Shown: positions 1 through 11,224, numbered from the stretch's first letter. The stretch is 64,000 nt of DNA from Oopsacas minuta (GCA_024704765.1 JAKMXF010000111.1:1685627-1749626); one strand, 5' to 3'. The notes: generated by a model from the sequence alone, not told the origin. Numbers and translations: made by a program.

Positions 1-425
1 AAATCAGCCACAAAATAGTAAAGTCAACTTTGTAGTCTACATACTTATCCCATGTTAGTTGACTTTTAGCTTAGGCATTGTAGTCATTTTGTACGTAGCG
101 AATGAAAATTATTAAAAATACATAGGAAAACAATTTGCATTGTAGAGTCAGATTTTATCTACATAAATGGGCGAAGTTAGGGGAGGGCTAATTATGAACA
201 GTTTGACCTCCAGAATCAAGTTCGAAGAAGAACACCAGTCAGGATGATTACTACGTCTGGTGCCACTTGTATCTAAGTGGAAGATACAGTATATCCTGAG
301 GGTGATAACTCATTATTATGCGTAAGAAGCCATATACTAGTTAACGCTAAACTGCAATAATACACAACTTAAGTCATAGATTGTAAATCGCCAACATTTC
401 CCAATTGACAACATCCCGCACAACA
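1..425 (+). repeat. 423-bp direct repeat, copy 1
   Basis: Bases 3-425 match 47817-48239 in the same orientation, base for base in length (423 bp each) with scattered substitutions. Similarity stops after the shared CGCACAACA. I see no ORF, terminal inverted repeat or poly-A tail. The left end is at the window edge, so the repeat may extend further left. Class unknown. Confidence 0.85.
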
Positions 426-627
426 AACACGCTGATATTTGTGGCTCCTATCACGTCTTGATCTATTTGGACCTCTCTAAGTGATCCAAGTCTCGCCTTT
501 TGTTCCTCAAGACGATATCCCGCTCTTCAGCTGTATTATTCCCACGTCTCAAGCGGTTCCGCTATGCTACATTGAGAAACATACGTGGAATATTCTCTTT
601 CGAGATATCAAATCAATAAATAATATA
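426..627. other. unassigned sequence
   Basis: About 200 bp between the direct repeat and the foldback element. A short open frame here begins at GTG and has no recognisable domain. I see no supported feature. Confidence 0.5.
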
Positions 628-662
628 CAGTCAAGGTACAAAAGTATTCGACCACACAAATA

Positions 663-2006
663 CAGGGTGTAACAAAAGTGTTGTCCCCTTCGATTGCCAG
701 AAGCATCTATGAGAAATAACTACACACTATCAACTTTCATTTGTTTATATAATCACCTCCCATTTCCAAAACAACTTTAACTCTGTTTGGCATGCTGACT
801 ACTAAATTTTCCAAAATATCGGGAGTAATGGCTTGCCATGCTAATTTCACGGTTTCAATTAACTGATTTCGATTTGTCATCTGACCCTTCTCATTAACTC
901 TCTCTTTCAATATAGCCCAAAGGTTTTCAATTGGGTTCAGGTCCGGTGAATTCCCTGGCCAGTCACCTTTCTCCCAAAACCCGTTTAGACTATCTCGGCA
1001 CCACTTCTGAGTCATTTTGGCCGTGTGGGCAGGAGCACCATCTTGCATAAAGATGAAATCGGACATGTTTCCCAACTTTGGCCGCTCTGACATAAGTCCC
1101 ATATTTTCTGTACGGTTGATGGCATCTCTACAAGTTTTGGCTAATATTTCATCCCTGTAATATAGCGAGTTTACAGTCTGTCCTTGTGGAATTATATGGA
1201 GCTCAGATAGTGCTTGATGCGACATAAGTCCCCAGACATGAATTTTTTGAGGAAATTTCACCGACAAAATGCGAAGAACATCTTTAGTTGTTTTAGCCCA
1301 AACACGATCATTATGCCGATTGGGTGTTGCATACAGTTCAAAGGGAGACTCATCAGACCAAAGAACTTTTTTCCAATCTTCCACGCCCCAATTTTGATGT
1401 TTCTTGGCAAAATTCAGTCTGTCCTGGATGTTTTTTGCCAATAAACGGGGGGTCTTTTGCCTCTTGAACGCTGATGCACCAATTGAATTGGTCAAATAGC
1501 GATAAACTGTCATGTGAGAGACAGGGTCGTTACTTGAATTCAATCTCTTTGCGATCTTGCGAGTTGATTGCCTTCTTTTAGTCAAAGTTTTGGAGATAAT
1601 GATTTTATTGACCCGATTAAAAATCGGCGGTCTGCCAGAACGGGTCTTGGTTTCCAGGCTCATTCCTTTTTTATACGCACTCCACCACCTCTTGACAGAT
1701 CTCACTGAAACGTCTAGTTCGAGAGTTACGTTTTGCTGTGAAAGACCACTCCTTAACATACCTACTGCTTGAGAACGAACCTCTAACCCGTGGTCGCGGA
1801 CATCCATTCCGAACAGAGGAAATGATTTACGAAATCCAAGTAAAAAGAAAGAGATAAAATTAGTATTAATCAAACTGCGATAGAAATAGTCAAAAACTAT
1901 TATGGTAATAGCTAGAAAGAGTAAGTCAGATGCAATAGTCAAGGTTCAGTTTTATATACCCAATCAATGACAAAAAAGAAAGAGGACAACACTTTTGCTA
2001 CACCAG
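663..2006 (-). mobile_element. Tc1/mariner-type transposon, DD37E
   Basis: A 1344-bp element with inverted ends CAGGGTGTAACAAAAGTGTT (663) and its near complement ending at 2006, flanked by TA duplications at 661-662 and 2007-2008. It lies inside the left arm of the foldback element. Joining the flanks restores the sequence seen in the opposite arm, so the insertion is exact. It carries one uninterrupted transposase ORF on the minus strand. Confidence 0.93.
737..1807 (-). CDS. Tc1/mariner-like transposase (DD37E), intact ORF
   Basis: Cut-and-paste transposase of the IS630/Tc1/mariner superfamily. The open frame extends upstream to 1942, but that extension is hydrophobic and lies in the AT-rich leader; I place the start at the Met at 1805-1807 (MDVRDHG), giving 356 aa, a usual length. 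The N-terminal third has paired helix-turn-helix character, with a GRPP linker typical of Tc1 enzymes between the two halves. Catalytic residues: first Asp in WSDESPFEL, second Asp in FMQDGAPAHTA, and Glu in NSPDLNPIENLW, with 37 residues between the second Asp and the Glu (DD37E rather than the common DD34E). No stop or frameshift, so it may still be functional. A broken relative lies at 11298-12360. Confidence 0.9.
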   Translation of the reverse strand: MDVRDHGLEVRSQAVGMLRSGLSQQNVTLELDVSVRSVKRWWSAYKKGMSLETKTRSGRPPIFNRVNKIIISKTLTKRRQSTRKIAKRLNSSNDPVSHMTVYRYLTNSIGASAFKRQKTPRLLAKNIQDRLNFAKKHQNWGVEDWKKVLWSDESPFELYATPNRHNDRVWAKTTKDVLRILSVKFPQKIHVWGLMSHQALSELHIIPQGQTVNSLYYRDEILAKTCRDAINRTENMGLMSERPKLGNMSDFIFMQDGAPAHTAKMTQKWCRDSLNGFWEKGDWPGNSPDLNPIENLWAILKERVNEKGQMTNRNQLIETVKLAWQAITPDILENLVVSMPNRVKVVLEMGGDYINK

Positions 2007-2459
2007 TATATTGTCATAAATTGTATACTCTTTCCCGCTCCTATATATTGTGTAGTCTATATTCGTAGCTGCAATCTAGTAATTTGCATAGAATAACATA
2101 TGTTTTTCAAGAATTTCAAAAAAATATTCTCGATTTACACTTTTTGAATGTGTTAATTATTAATAAACATTAGATAATTATTGATAATCAAAATATGTGA
2201 TAATTCGAAACCTATTAAGAATCTATAATTTATGACTTGATATTTGAATTCTACGTAGGTTAGTTACCCCAGAATAAAATTTTCAATGGGATTGTACAAT
2301 TTTTGCCAAAGTTATAGAAGAAATTCAATTTGTGCCATTTGTGCCACCTTTTGCCCAAGGTGGCACAGATAGCAGGAAAAATCGCCAGTACAAGGAAATC
2401 AACTAGGGTTAGGAGGAATAAGTCAAAGTAATATCATCGAATGATATGACTATGTTAAC

Positions 2460-5400
2460 TAGGCCGGATCGAGAAAAGTATAAATCGTCGCTTCAACTTC
2501 TACCTAAGGGAAAAGTTGCCTTTACCATTTTCTAGGAAAATGCGAGACTTAAATTTGAAAAATATTTCGATTTGACCCTTGCGGTTTTATATTTTTGCTG
2601 TGTCACTTTCGCAAAATTGATTTTATATTGTCCGAATTTTCAAATTCCTTTGACTTAGCCCCTTTATATATATTATTTGGTAATAGTAAGTCGCATATTT
2701 GCTATTGAATGGTGCATTAATCGAATTTCTATGCTAAGGATACTCAAGTTATCAAGATTTTTTTGCATATTCTATCATACCCTAATATTATTACCCACCC
2801 CCATTTTTTTCCAATTATTTGAAAATTCTATTTTCTTAGTAAAATTTGTTATATAATCACCAAACTTAATATATTTCTTTATCTAGATCCAAATTCATCA
2901 ATAGGTTATCACAAAGAAATTTTACTAACATTCCTTATCTCTTGTTCTTAACTTAGTTACCATTTATCTAGCATGGAATTTATGGTCAATTATAGTATCT
3001 ATATCAATGCTCGATCAAATCATTCATATTATTGAGTGATTATATTCCTAAAATTTATTTATTTTTGAAATGGCAGAAAACACGTGTAGTAAAGTATTTC
3101 ATCCTATTTTTGGCTATCCAAGACCCATTCCAGAAAATCAACTTCCAACAAAACTAGATATATATAATCATTATAGAATGCTTAGAAATGAAGATTCTAA
3201 ATCAACTAGAGATGATATAGCGAAAGAACTAACTGAAGTATTAGTGCGTATCTATAATTTGGCTTCCATACCCACTATATCAGAGCTCAAAATAAAACAG
3301 TACATCAATTCTGATATTATTGAGAAAGCTAAATACTACGGAAAAAGTATCCAAAACAAGCAACAACCTGACCGTATACAGCCTATTATTTCTGAATTCA
3401 ATGTCTTGTTCGATGTCTCAAGTTGCAAATGCCTAATTCAGGAAGGTAAATGTTTTTGCTCTCTCGATAAAAAGATACCACGCATTTCTCTTTGATCAGC
3501 GAAACGCTCGAAAATTATTTATATCCAGCTTGGATTGCATGACAACCTCAAAAATATTGTTAAACAAAAAAGAAAAGAGGCACAATATGAAAGAGAAGAA
3601 AGGGAAATGAAGAGATTACATGCAGTTCAACCTTCGCAAGAATTTATAGAATGTGACTTTGAAGAGTTTGAATCTTTTGACTCAAGTACATCTAATACTC
3701 ACAAGTATACACGTAATCATAATCAATTACGAAATTTAGCCATAATGTGTGATAGATATCAAATTAGCGATCGGGCAGGCGCAGCTATAGCTAACGCAGT
3801 ACTGCAAGATTACGGTATTATCACACAGGAAGAAGATAGTCAAATTATTGATAGAAACAAACTCCGCGTAGATCTAGATTCTCTGTGAGAAAGGAATTGG
3901 CTAATGAGGCTCACGAAACTATCAATGGTATATCTGCAATATATTTTGATGGCCGTAAAGATCAAACTCGAGTACTGGTAGAAAGGGAAGATGGACATTT
4001 GCATCAGGATACTGCAAATGAAGAATATTATACTGTTTTATCTGAACCGGGGAATCAGTATGTTGCCCATGTAACACCAAGTTCTGGTAAAGCCAAAGGT
4101 ATAGCAAGGGAATTGACTGATCTTTGCAGGGAGCGTAATTCAAATTTAATGGCGGTTGGAGCTGATGGAGCTCGTGTTAACACTGGAATCTACAATGGGT
4201 GTATTAGATTACTTGAACTAGAGTTCACAAAACCACTCCACTGGTTTATTTGCCAATTACATGGTAATGAACTTCCATTGAGGCATCTCTTTCAAATAAT
4301 AGATGGAAAAACCAGTGGACCCAATTCTTTTAAAGGAGTAATTGGTAAAGAACTTAATTGTGATTTTACTTGCAAACCAATTGCAGCGTATCATCCTTTA
4401 TGCGATAAAACTCAACTTATTGATTCCGATATTCTCAAGAATTTAAATAAAGATCAGAAATATCTATATAATATCTGTCATGCAGTTCAGACTGGTATTT
4501 GCTCATCTGAACTGGCATCGATGCAACCTGGTCCTATACATCATGCTAGATGGACAACACTGGCCAACAGATTACTTAGGTCATACATTTCTACGATACA
4601 TCCCACACCTGAATTAACCCGACTTGTCAATTTTATTGTCAATTATTATGCACCAGTTTGGTTTAGAATCAAGAGTAACCCGATTTGCACAGATGGACCT
4701 AAAAATATTTTTTTGTGATATCTTTGCTGGGAGATCTATCGGAGTCTGACCAGGAGTAATTTGCGATGTGATACAGAGAAACTCATATTTTTGTCATCCA
4801 GAAAATCTACTGTTATCGATGCTTGCAGATAATGATGAGCAAATTAGACAAAAGGCAGTGAAGACTATTTTAGATATCCGAATTAACAGTTCATCATTTA
4901 GACCGATTGAAATTCGCCCATTTAATCTTCCTTCAATAAGGTTCACTGCCGAAACATATGTGGATATGATTGATTGGGAAACCTCTTTTATCACAGAACC
5001 GCCTTTTACAAGATACCTCTCAAAAGAAGTACTAATTAATTGTGTACGTGCTCCACTAGAAATTCCAGCATATCCATGCCATACACAAGCTGTTGAAAGA
5101 ACTATTAAATTAGTTACTAAAAGTTCGTGTTCAGTAACAGGAGAAGATGCGAGACATGGATTAATTCTTTCAACCCTAACATCAAGAGAAAAAATGCCCG
5201 CATTTGAGTCAAAGAAAGATTATGCATGTTAAATATACTTGATATAACATAATTGAATCATATACCACGATAGATAAAAAAGCTAATAATTTTCAAATAA
5301 TCGGAAAAAAATGGGGGTGAGTAATAATATTAGGGTATGATAGAATATGCAAAAAAAATCTTGATAACTTGAGTATCTTTGGACATAGAAATTCGATTAA

Positions 5401-5657
5401 TACACCATTCAATAGCAAATATGCCACTTACTATTACCAAATAATATATATAAAGGGGCTAAGTCAAAGGAATTTGAAAATTCGGACAATATAAAATCAA
5501 TTTTGTGAAAGTGACACAGCAAAAATATAAAACCGCAAGGGTCAAATCGAAATATTTTTCAAATTTAAGTCTCGCATTTTCCTAGAAAATGGTAAAGGCA
5601 ACTTTTCCCTTAGGTAGAAGTTGAACCGACGATTTATACTTTTCTCGATCCGGCCTA
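2460..5657 (+). mobile_element. 3198-bp hAT-like transposon, copy A
   Basis: The termini begin TAGGCCGGATCGAGAAAAGT and are inverted for about 370 bp (2460-2827 and 5288-5657). The 8-bp flanks ATGTTAAC at 2452-2459 and 5658-5665 are identical, giving an exact target duplication. It interrupts the middle of the foldback element at 628-6089. Internal ORFs encode a decayed DDE transposase. Copy B at 25789-28986 has the same length and is almost identical. An 8-bp duplication and the CxxH motif after the second Asp favour the hAT group, but TIRs this long are unusual for hAT. Confidence 0.92.
3070..5232 (+). pseudogene. hAT-like DDE transposase, broken (copy A)
   Basis: Four open blocks, 3070-3495, about 3535-3888, 3885-4718 and about 4768-5232, together read as one transposase. 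Block 1 ends with a Cys-rich stretch (CKCLIQEGKCFC). Between blocks 1 and 2 a third frame encodes FDQRNARKLFISSLD, so the reading frame is shifted on both sides. Blocks 2 and 3 overlap in different frames, and an in-frame TGA precedes block 4. Putative catalytic residues are Asp in YFDGRKD, Asp in VGADGARVNTG and Glu in HTQAVERTIK, with a CxxH motif in ICQLHGNELPLRHL. I recall the NELPLRH and TQAVER motifs from many unannotated invertebrate transposon proteins. Identical lesions occur in copy B. Confidence 0.8.
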
Positions 5658-6089
5658 ATGTTAACCCTTTAATTACAAAATATCATCTTGGTACCGGCCA
5701 CTTGTGCCACCTTAGGCAAAGGTGGCACAAATGGCAAAATTGAATTCTTCTAATACTTTGGCAAAAATGGTTCAATCCCATTGAAAGTTTTATGGTGGGG
5801 TAACTCGCCTACGTAGAATTCAAATATCACGTCAGAAATTCTAGATTCCTATAGGTTTTGAATTACCACATATTTCGATTATCAACAATTATCTTATGAT
5901 ATTAGTAATTAACACCTTCAAAAACCGTGAATCGTAAGTATTTTTTTGAAATTCCTGAAATCATATATTCTTCTATCCAAATTCCTAGATTGCAGCTGTG
6001 AATATTGACCACACAATATATAGAAGCAGAAAGAGTATACAATTTATGACAATATATTTATGTGGTCGAATACTTTTGTCCCTTGGCTG

Positions 6090-6469
6090 TATATCAAAAT
6101 ATTCCAAAACAAAGTAGTTTTTAATAACTAACTACCAAATTTTATCAATATTTATATGTGACATCATACATTTTTAGCCGAGAGATAAATTTAGAACCAT
6201 GTTCCCATTAATTCATTAATATGTATTATTCTAATTTTAGACTAATTCCAAGGGATATATCTGTAACCAAGGGGAATTAGCAGAGGATAATCAATGAGTA
6301 TTTTACTAATATTTAAATTATAAACAAATTCCAAGAGATATATCTGCAACCAAGGGGTTAATAAAACAAAACAACAAATATTTACAATACGAAATTGAAG
6401 AGATCATATTTAGAATCAGCTTACTGGACGTATTACAACAAAAATATTCACTAAACAACGTGTGATAAA
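6090..6469. other. AT-rich, short internal duplication
   Basis: Two similar stretches, near 6240-6275 (GGGATATATCTGTAACCAAGG) and 6310-6355 (GAGATATATCTGCAACCAAGG), lie about 80 bp apart and indicate a small tandem duplication. No coding sequence seen. Confidence 0.4.
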
Positions 6470-7010
6470 TCATGTAGATGTAGATTCGAAAATGTCAAAT
6501 TTTGAATCCACATACTCGATTACCCCTGACGAGCAGTTGAAACGAAATATCTATCATGATTTGATAATATGCAAAAGATGTGGAAATATTATTAATCCTA
6601 GAAAAATCATGTAGATATGGATTTTAAAATGTGAAATTTGAACTCTAAATACTCGATTACCCCTGACTAAAATTCGAAAAGAAATCTTGAGCATCGTTTT
6701 GAAATTTCACCAAAGGTGTGAAAATAAAATCCATTATAAGATAAATCTGCGGATTAGTTACTTTCAGACTCTTAAAATCTCAAAATCGTCCCCTACTCTA
6801 GCATGTTTTTGAGTTTTCGATAGAAAGGTGTGAAATATTCACTTTAGAGAAAATTCATACCCGAGGTGCAAATATCCGACCCAAATGTATAGTATACCAA
6901 ATTTCATGTAATTCTGACTGTTAGATTTCGCATGGCGGCGCAGACGGACGGACGAACATCGCACATTGTCCATGCCATAGGGCATCTCCCTATAGAAGCT
7001 GCACTAAAAA
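6470..7010. repeat. dispersed repeat with tandem units of roughly 135 bp
   Basis: The motif CGATTACCCCTGAC recurs at about 6520 and 6653, marking two units of roughly 135 bp. Downstream is a non-tandem part ending in a CAGACGGACGG-type tract and CATGCCATAGGGCATCTC. The non-tandem part is also present at about 50240-50515; unit-like sequence recurs near 33230-33860, 52850-53100 and 55640-56100. No ORF. Class uncertain; could be a non-autonomous element. Confidence 0.65.
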
Positions 7011-8090
7011 GTACGTACTAACAGTAACAGAGGTGTACCTAGTTTTTCTGTATCTTATTCTTCCAATGGTTACATCTAACCTCTCTGTATGGCATAAGAA
7101 TGATAATTACTTAATTAAAAGGCCTATCTTATCCTCCTTAGTCCTTACCTATATTAACGAAATAGTATAAACTTAATCTATCTTCTCTACCAATTAATAG
7201 ATTTCTCTCAAATCTCGCCCAATGAAGAATTCCTCAAGAAGCGTCTTCTCGAATCTGAAATTGCCTTTTCGTGTCTTCAACAATTTCTGAACATAAGCGT
7301 TTCGATCTTAGCTTTATATTAAACGACAAATGAGTATAGGTTATAGCATCGGATCTATTAGATTCCCTTCAGAGAGTGTTGATGATACAAGGAATGGGTT
7401 CGTAATTGGAACTGGCTGGAGAACTCCCAAAGAAATTCCGTATTATTCTACCGCTATAGAACCTTCGAACTCCAATGGCAAGTGGATGAAGGATGGATTC
7501 TAGACCTGAATATATGCAACCGAGGATTAGAAGGTTGAGGACAGACTTGAGGTTCATGAGTTGCCATTTTCTAAATAGAATTTTCTTTTAAGAGGGCACG
7601 AATGGTTCCGAATTCCAGGTCTATTTCAATAATCATATATCGCCCATTTCGTTCCAGGACATTCTCCACATAATGCATTTATATTATGGTACAAGAGTAC
7701 AAGAATATGTGCTCAGCTGGATAGGCTGAAACAAAAATCCTTTAGAATTTTGATGTTAATGTAGTAAGTGTTTATTGTATTATGACAAGTATAAACTGCA
7801 CATAATGTTAACAATTTAACACTATTATGCATAATATGGTATTTATATATTGTTGATGACATTTGGTGGATGGGGGGTGACCTATAAATTCACAATTTAG
7901 TATATACTGTAATATATAGAATATATTTAAATTTGAATATCTTAGTGCATCCATGGTACAATATTTTAGTGACTGCCATCACCTTAGTGTATAGATTACA
8001 GGCCTTCATCTGGGCGCGACCCGCGCCCAGGGGTGCGTAACTTTTGGCAAATATCTATGATGGTGCGTGAAATTTAATCTATGGACACTG
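7011..8090. other. no gene recognised
   Basis: AT-rich sequence with short uninformative open frames only. A compact GC hairpin, GGGCGCGACCCGCGCCC, lies at about 8013-8029. Nothing else supported. Confidence 0.5.
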
Positions 8091-8500
8091 TGCAGCAGGG
8101 GCGGATCCAGAATATGTTGGTGGGAGGATATAATAATCGTGCTGGAAGCAAAAAGTCTTAACCTCATATAAATAGTAAGTTGGTAGTTTTGGAAGAATAC
8201 ACAAATAACAGTTTAACACAATCTAATTTATTCATAATTCAAAAATATAAGTACTAATTTATTGATAAAGGAATTACGCGTAAATATTTCGTTATACATT
8301 GGGGGAGTCAATTTACCATAAGTTGTCAATTAATGCAGGTGCGACATTTTAATACACGAAATATGCGAGTAATTTCTCATAGCAAAGTGAGAGAAATGAA
8401 TTGATTTTGAACAATTGGTCAGGATACAAGAAATATATCTCCAGGATGATTGAAGTATCAAGTCTGGTGGGGGGATATATCCCCCTATCCCCCCTGCTGT
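8091..8500. repeat. possible MITE upstream of the Rab gene
   Basis: GCAGCAGGGGCGGATCC near 8091 and CCCCCTGCTGTG near 8490-8501 are inverted and could be the ends of a short non-autonomous element. The match is brief and no clear target duplication is visible. Confidence 0.3.
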
Positions 8501-8749
8501 GCGGGTACCTACTCTAGGCGAAGCCCTGGTATAGAATGCTATGGCTATGCAGTATACCTGAATAATCTTGGAATCTATGCTCACGAAAACTTGTTCATAA
8601 TAAAGAGACTCAATTTTAGTAACCCAATACTTAGAGAATTCTAATAGTCTTAGATAATTGAAAAATAATTAATTATTAAACTTATAATTAGTAATAGGAT
8701 CAAATATTCATTCATTATAAATTGGAGAAATATTTTGAGATAATAACGA

Positions 8750-9376
8750 ATGTGCGCTAATCGAAATGTAGATAAAGGATATGATAAAACCTTAAAATTG
8801 ATCGTGATTGGTCACACAAGTGTGGGTAAGACGAGTGTGATTTCTAGCTTTTCAGACAACTCATTCAAAATCGATGTGCTACATACTGTTGGTGTAGATT
8901 ATCAGAGCAAAGTAGTGAAGTGGAAAAATGAAAGCATAAAACTCCAAATTTGGGATACTGCAGGTCAAGAAAGATTCAGAACATTGACTCAAGGATTTTA
9001 CCGTGGAGCAGCAGGGATATTAGTCATATTTGATATTACAGAAACTAGAAGTTTCGACCAAATTCCATTTTGGGTAGAATCAATACATGAGAACTGTCCA
9101 CAACCGCCTGTGGTATTTATCATAGGCAACAAAATTGATTTAACACATATCAGAGCTGTAGCGTTTGATACTGCTGAGAAAACAGCTCAACAATATGGCC
9201 TCAAATACATGGAATGTAGTGCAAAAATGAAAACCAACATTAATGAAATATTTCGTCTATTGGTAGAGACAATAATGGATAAGAAGGAAACATTATATAA
9301 CCTTGATGAACCTGAAATTTGTGTCAAGCTAAACAATGAGAAGGGTACAGATGGAATAAAAAAATGCTGTCTATAG
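8750..9376 (+). CDS. Rab-family small GTPase
   Basis: A 208-residue membrane-traffic GTPase that should bind GTP/GDP and recruit effectors on vesicles. All G motifs are visible: G1 GHTSVGKTS (about residues 22-30), effector-loop Thr in HTVGVDY, G3 WDTAGQE, G4 NKID and G5 ECSAK. Rab-specific segments KLQIWDTAGQERFRTLTQ and FYRGAAG are present. The C-terminus KKCCL supplies two Cys for probable geranylgeranylation. The nearest groups appear to be Rab1/3/8/35-like, but I cannot assign a subfamily. The whole ORF is in one exon, starting at the first ATG after an AT-rich leader with several upstream stops. It could be a natural single-exon gene or an old retrocopy; no poly-A tract or flanking duplication is seen. 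Confidence 0.93.
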   Translation: MCANRNVDKGYDKTLKLIVIGHTSVGKTSVISSFSDNSFKIDVLHTVGVDYQSKVVKWKNESIKLQIWDTAGQERFRTLTQGFYRGAAGILVIFDITETRSFDQIPFWVESIHENCPQPPVVFIIGNKIDLTHIRAVAFDTAEKTAQQYGLKYMECSAKMKTNINEIFRLLVETIMDKKETLYNLDEPEICVKLNNEKGTDGIKKCCL

Positions 9377-9479
9377 TTATTTCGGATGAATATTCGTAAT
9401 CCAGCTGATATATATTGTCCAACTTTTATCTTTTTTGTAATTTTACTAGCTTTATAAATCTGTTTTAGTCCAGCTCCTA

Positions 9480-9850
9480 ATAGGGAGGTGCCTTAATGGG
9501 ATGGACAATATGCGACGTCCGCACATCAATCTATGCGATTTTTCGAGGTTAGAAGTCGGGTTAATTCACAAGTGCGAAAATTGGATTCAACATATTCGAT
9601 ATATTTGGTCAAGTTTTATTGAATTCAGTTTACTTTCTTGGTAATCACGAAATATATATAGTTATGGGAATATCACAATTGGGAAATTCGAATTCAATAC
9701 AACATTCCATAATTCCTTTCCTTGACAGCGGACAAACAGACTCACAAACAAACAAATAAACAGACTCACAAACAAATAAACAGACTCACAAACAAACAAA
9801 TAGACAGACAAAAATTGAAATTGAATAATATAAATTTATCTTGGATTAAT
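9480..9850. repeat. dispersed repeat with CAGACTCACAAACAAA tract
   Basis: Begins near GGGAGGTGCCTTAATGGGAT and includes the conserved stretch around 9590-9720, followed by a degenerate AAACAGACTCACAAAC microsatellite (about 9727-9815) and a tail ending TTGAATAATATAAAT. The same order (conserved block, TTGACAG-type junction, short tract, TTTAATAATATAGAT-like tail) recurs at 33860-34010 and inverted at 52620-52800. The tail resembles the 3' ends of some non-LTR-derived repeats, but the class is not established. Confidence 0.6.
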
Positions 9851-10263
9851 GGATGAAAATTAATATTTGTATCAACATATTTTCATTTTTTGGACTTATT
9901 TTAAATAATGTGAAGTTTGTTGGAAACTATACACAGTATAAAATTGTGGAGAGTGTGACGAGGTGTCTTTTACAAAGACTGTGGTGAGCGAGAAATTATT
10001 GTATATCCATTATAGTGGTGAAAATGATTATCTCATGATATTGTCGTATCTATTTATGTGACTATTGCTTACCTTTGAAATTATCGAATCTGATTGGCTC
10101 GAGTGTAAATGGATTAGTTAATAGTGTCTGGGCCGCCCAGGTCGACTACTTTGATCATTATAAACTCAAAAACAAAAGTTTGTTCCTGAAGCTCTAAAAA
10201 GATAAATGTAGTCCATAGGGTAATCCTCACGAAAAACGCCCTTTTGACACATTGGACCTATAT
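9851..10263. other. no gene recognised
   Basis: Non-coding AT-rich sequence between a repeat and the hAT relic. Nothing supported. Confidence 0.5.
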
Positions 10264-11219
10264 CAGGCTTGTCCAACCTACGGCCCGCGAGAAGATTCAA
10301 TCCGGCCCGCCAACATGCTTGGGAACTGTTACCAGTTGGTGGCGATATTTAATTGAGTGAACTCAATTAAGAGAAATCCAATATTGTGAAACCAAATTGA
10401 ATGAAACCATTTTCAGAAAAGTGTAATTTTAATAACTTAAAAATCATTAAATACTTTTTAATTTAGTTTTGATCGAGTAATTATGTCACATAACTGGGTT
10501 TCTCTCAACTTGATATAAATTCCAAATAATAAACCATCTTAAACAATATTAAAATAACTACAAAACAAATATGTCAACTCCCGTGATTAAAGCAAAGAAA
10601 AGGAAAATTGATAGTGAATGTCGAGTTTTCAAATCCTCATAGACATTAGATTTTTTCCTCGCAGTACACAACGGATGCTTATTGTGCTTGATATGTCAGG
10701 AGAAGATAGCTGTATTCAAAGAGTCTAATATCAAACGACATTACTCTACTAAACATGCAGATACATTTGACACGCTTACAGGTCAGGTGAGAATCGATCG
10801 GGTGAACCTGTTGAAGGATAGATTAACAGTCAACAATCTTTCTTCAAAGCCGTTAAATTAAGAGCTTTCTGATAACAGAAGCGATAGCCAAGAGTGGAAA
10901 ACCGTTGTCTGAAGGGGAATTTGTAACTGACTGCTTAGACATATTTGCATCTGTGGCATGCCCAGATAAGAAGTCGATAGTAGAGAGCATCAGTCTGTCA
11001 AAACAAAGTCAGATATCCCATTAGATATGTTCTTTATCATTAAAGTTTACTATAATTTAATAAAACATGTAGTGGTTTTTCAATTTTGAAATAATCCGTA
11101 TTAACGCCATCCCCAAATAAATAACATCATGCTACCTTGATATATCCAATGTCGTGCGGCCCTAAGTAGTTAAAGAAGCCCTTATTTGGCCCGAGAACAA
11201 AAATGGTTGGACAAGCCTG
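10264..11219 (+). mobile_element. hAT element remnant (BED-finger type)
   Basis: Inverted ends CAGGCTTGTCCAACCTACGG (10264) and GGTTGGACAAGCCTG (ending 11219) are typical of Charlie-like hAT elements. The left flank is ACCTATAT. The right flank, once the Tc1 element at 11225-12572 is removed, reads GCCTAAAT, a 6/8 match consistent with an old 8-bp target duplication. Only the beginning of a transposase gene remains inside. Confidence 0.8.
10571..10870 (+). pseudogene. hAT transposase N-terminus, BED zinc finger, truncated
   Basis: Starting at ATG 10571 the frame reads KKRKIDSECRVF, a TAG stop, then TLDFFLAVHNG and CLLCLICQEKIAVFKESNIK, then RHYSTKHADTFDTLTGQ. This is the BED-type zinc finger (CxxC...HxxxxH) of the GTF2IRD2/ZBED-like hAT transposases. 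It is broken by one nonsense codon. The catalytic domain is missing: only about 350 bp of unrelated sequence follow before the right end. Confidence 0.75.
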
Positions 11220-11224
11220 GCCTA

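Larger units (their letters stand above)
628..6089. mobile_element. foldback/Tc1-like MITE split by two insertions
   Basis: The ends are inverted copies (CAGTCAAGGTACAAAAGTAT at 628 and its near complement ending at 6089), flanked by TA at 626-627 and 6090-6091. After removing the nested elements at 663-2006 and 2460-5657, the remaining pieces form two arms of roughly 440-490 bp that are imperfect reverse complements. Each arm contains a smaller hairpin around GTGCCACCTT/AAGGTGGCAC (near 2340-2365 and 5704-5727). No coding sequence belongs to it. TA target and terminal sequence suggest mobilisation by a Tc1/mariner-type transposase. A lone right arm of the same family lies at about 53700-53945. 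Confidence 0.85.

Noticed and set aside
481-672. 63-codon open frame
   Set aside because: Begins at GTG and runs into the ends of two transposons; no domain.
1214-1772. Plus-strand frames inside the DD37E transposon
   Set aside because: Antisense shadows of the transposase.
3922-4143. Minus-strand frame with its mirror at 27304-27525
   Set aside because: Antisense shadow of the hAT-like transposase, duplicated because the element is duplicated.
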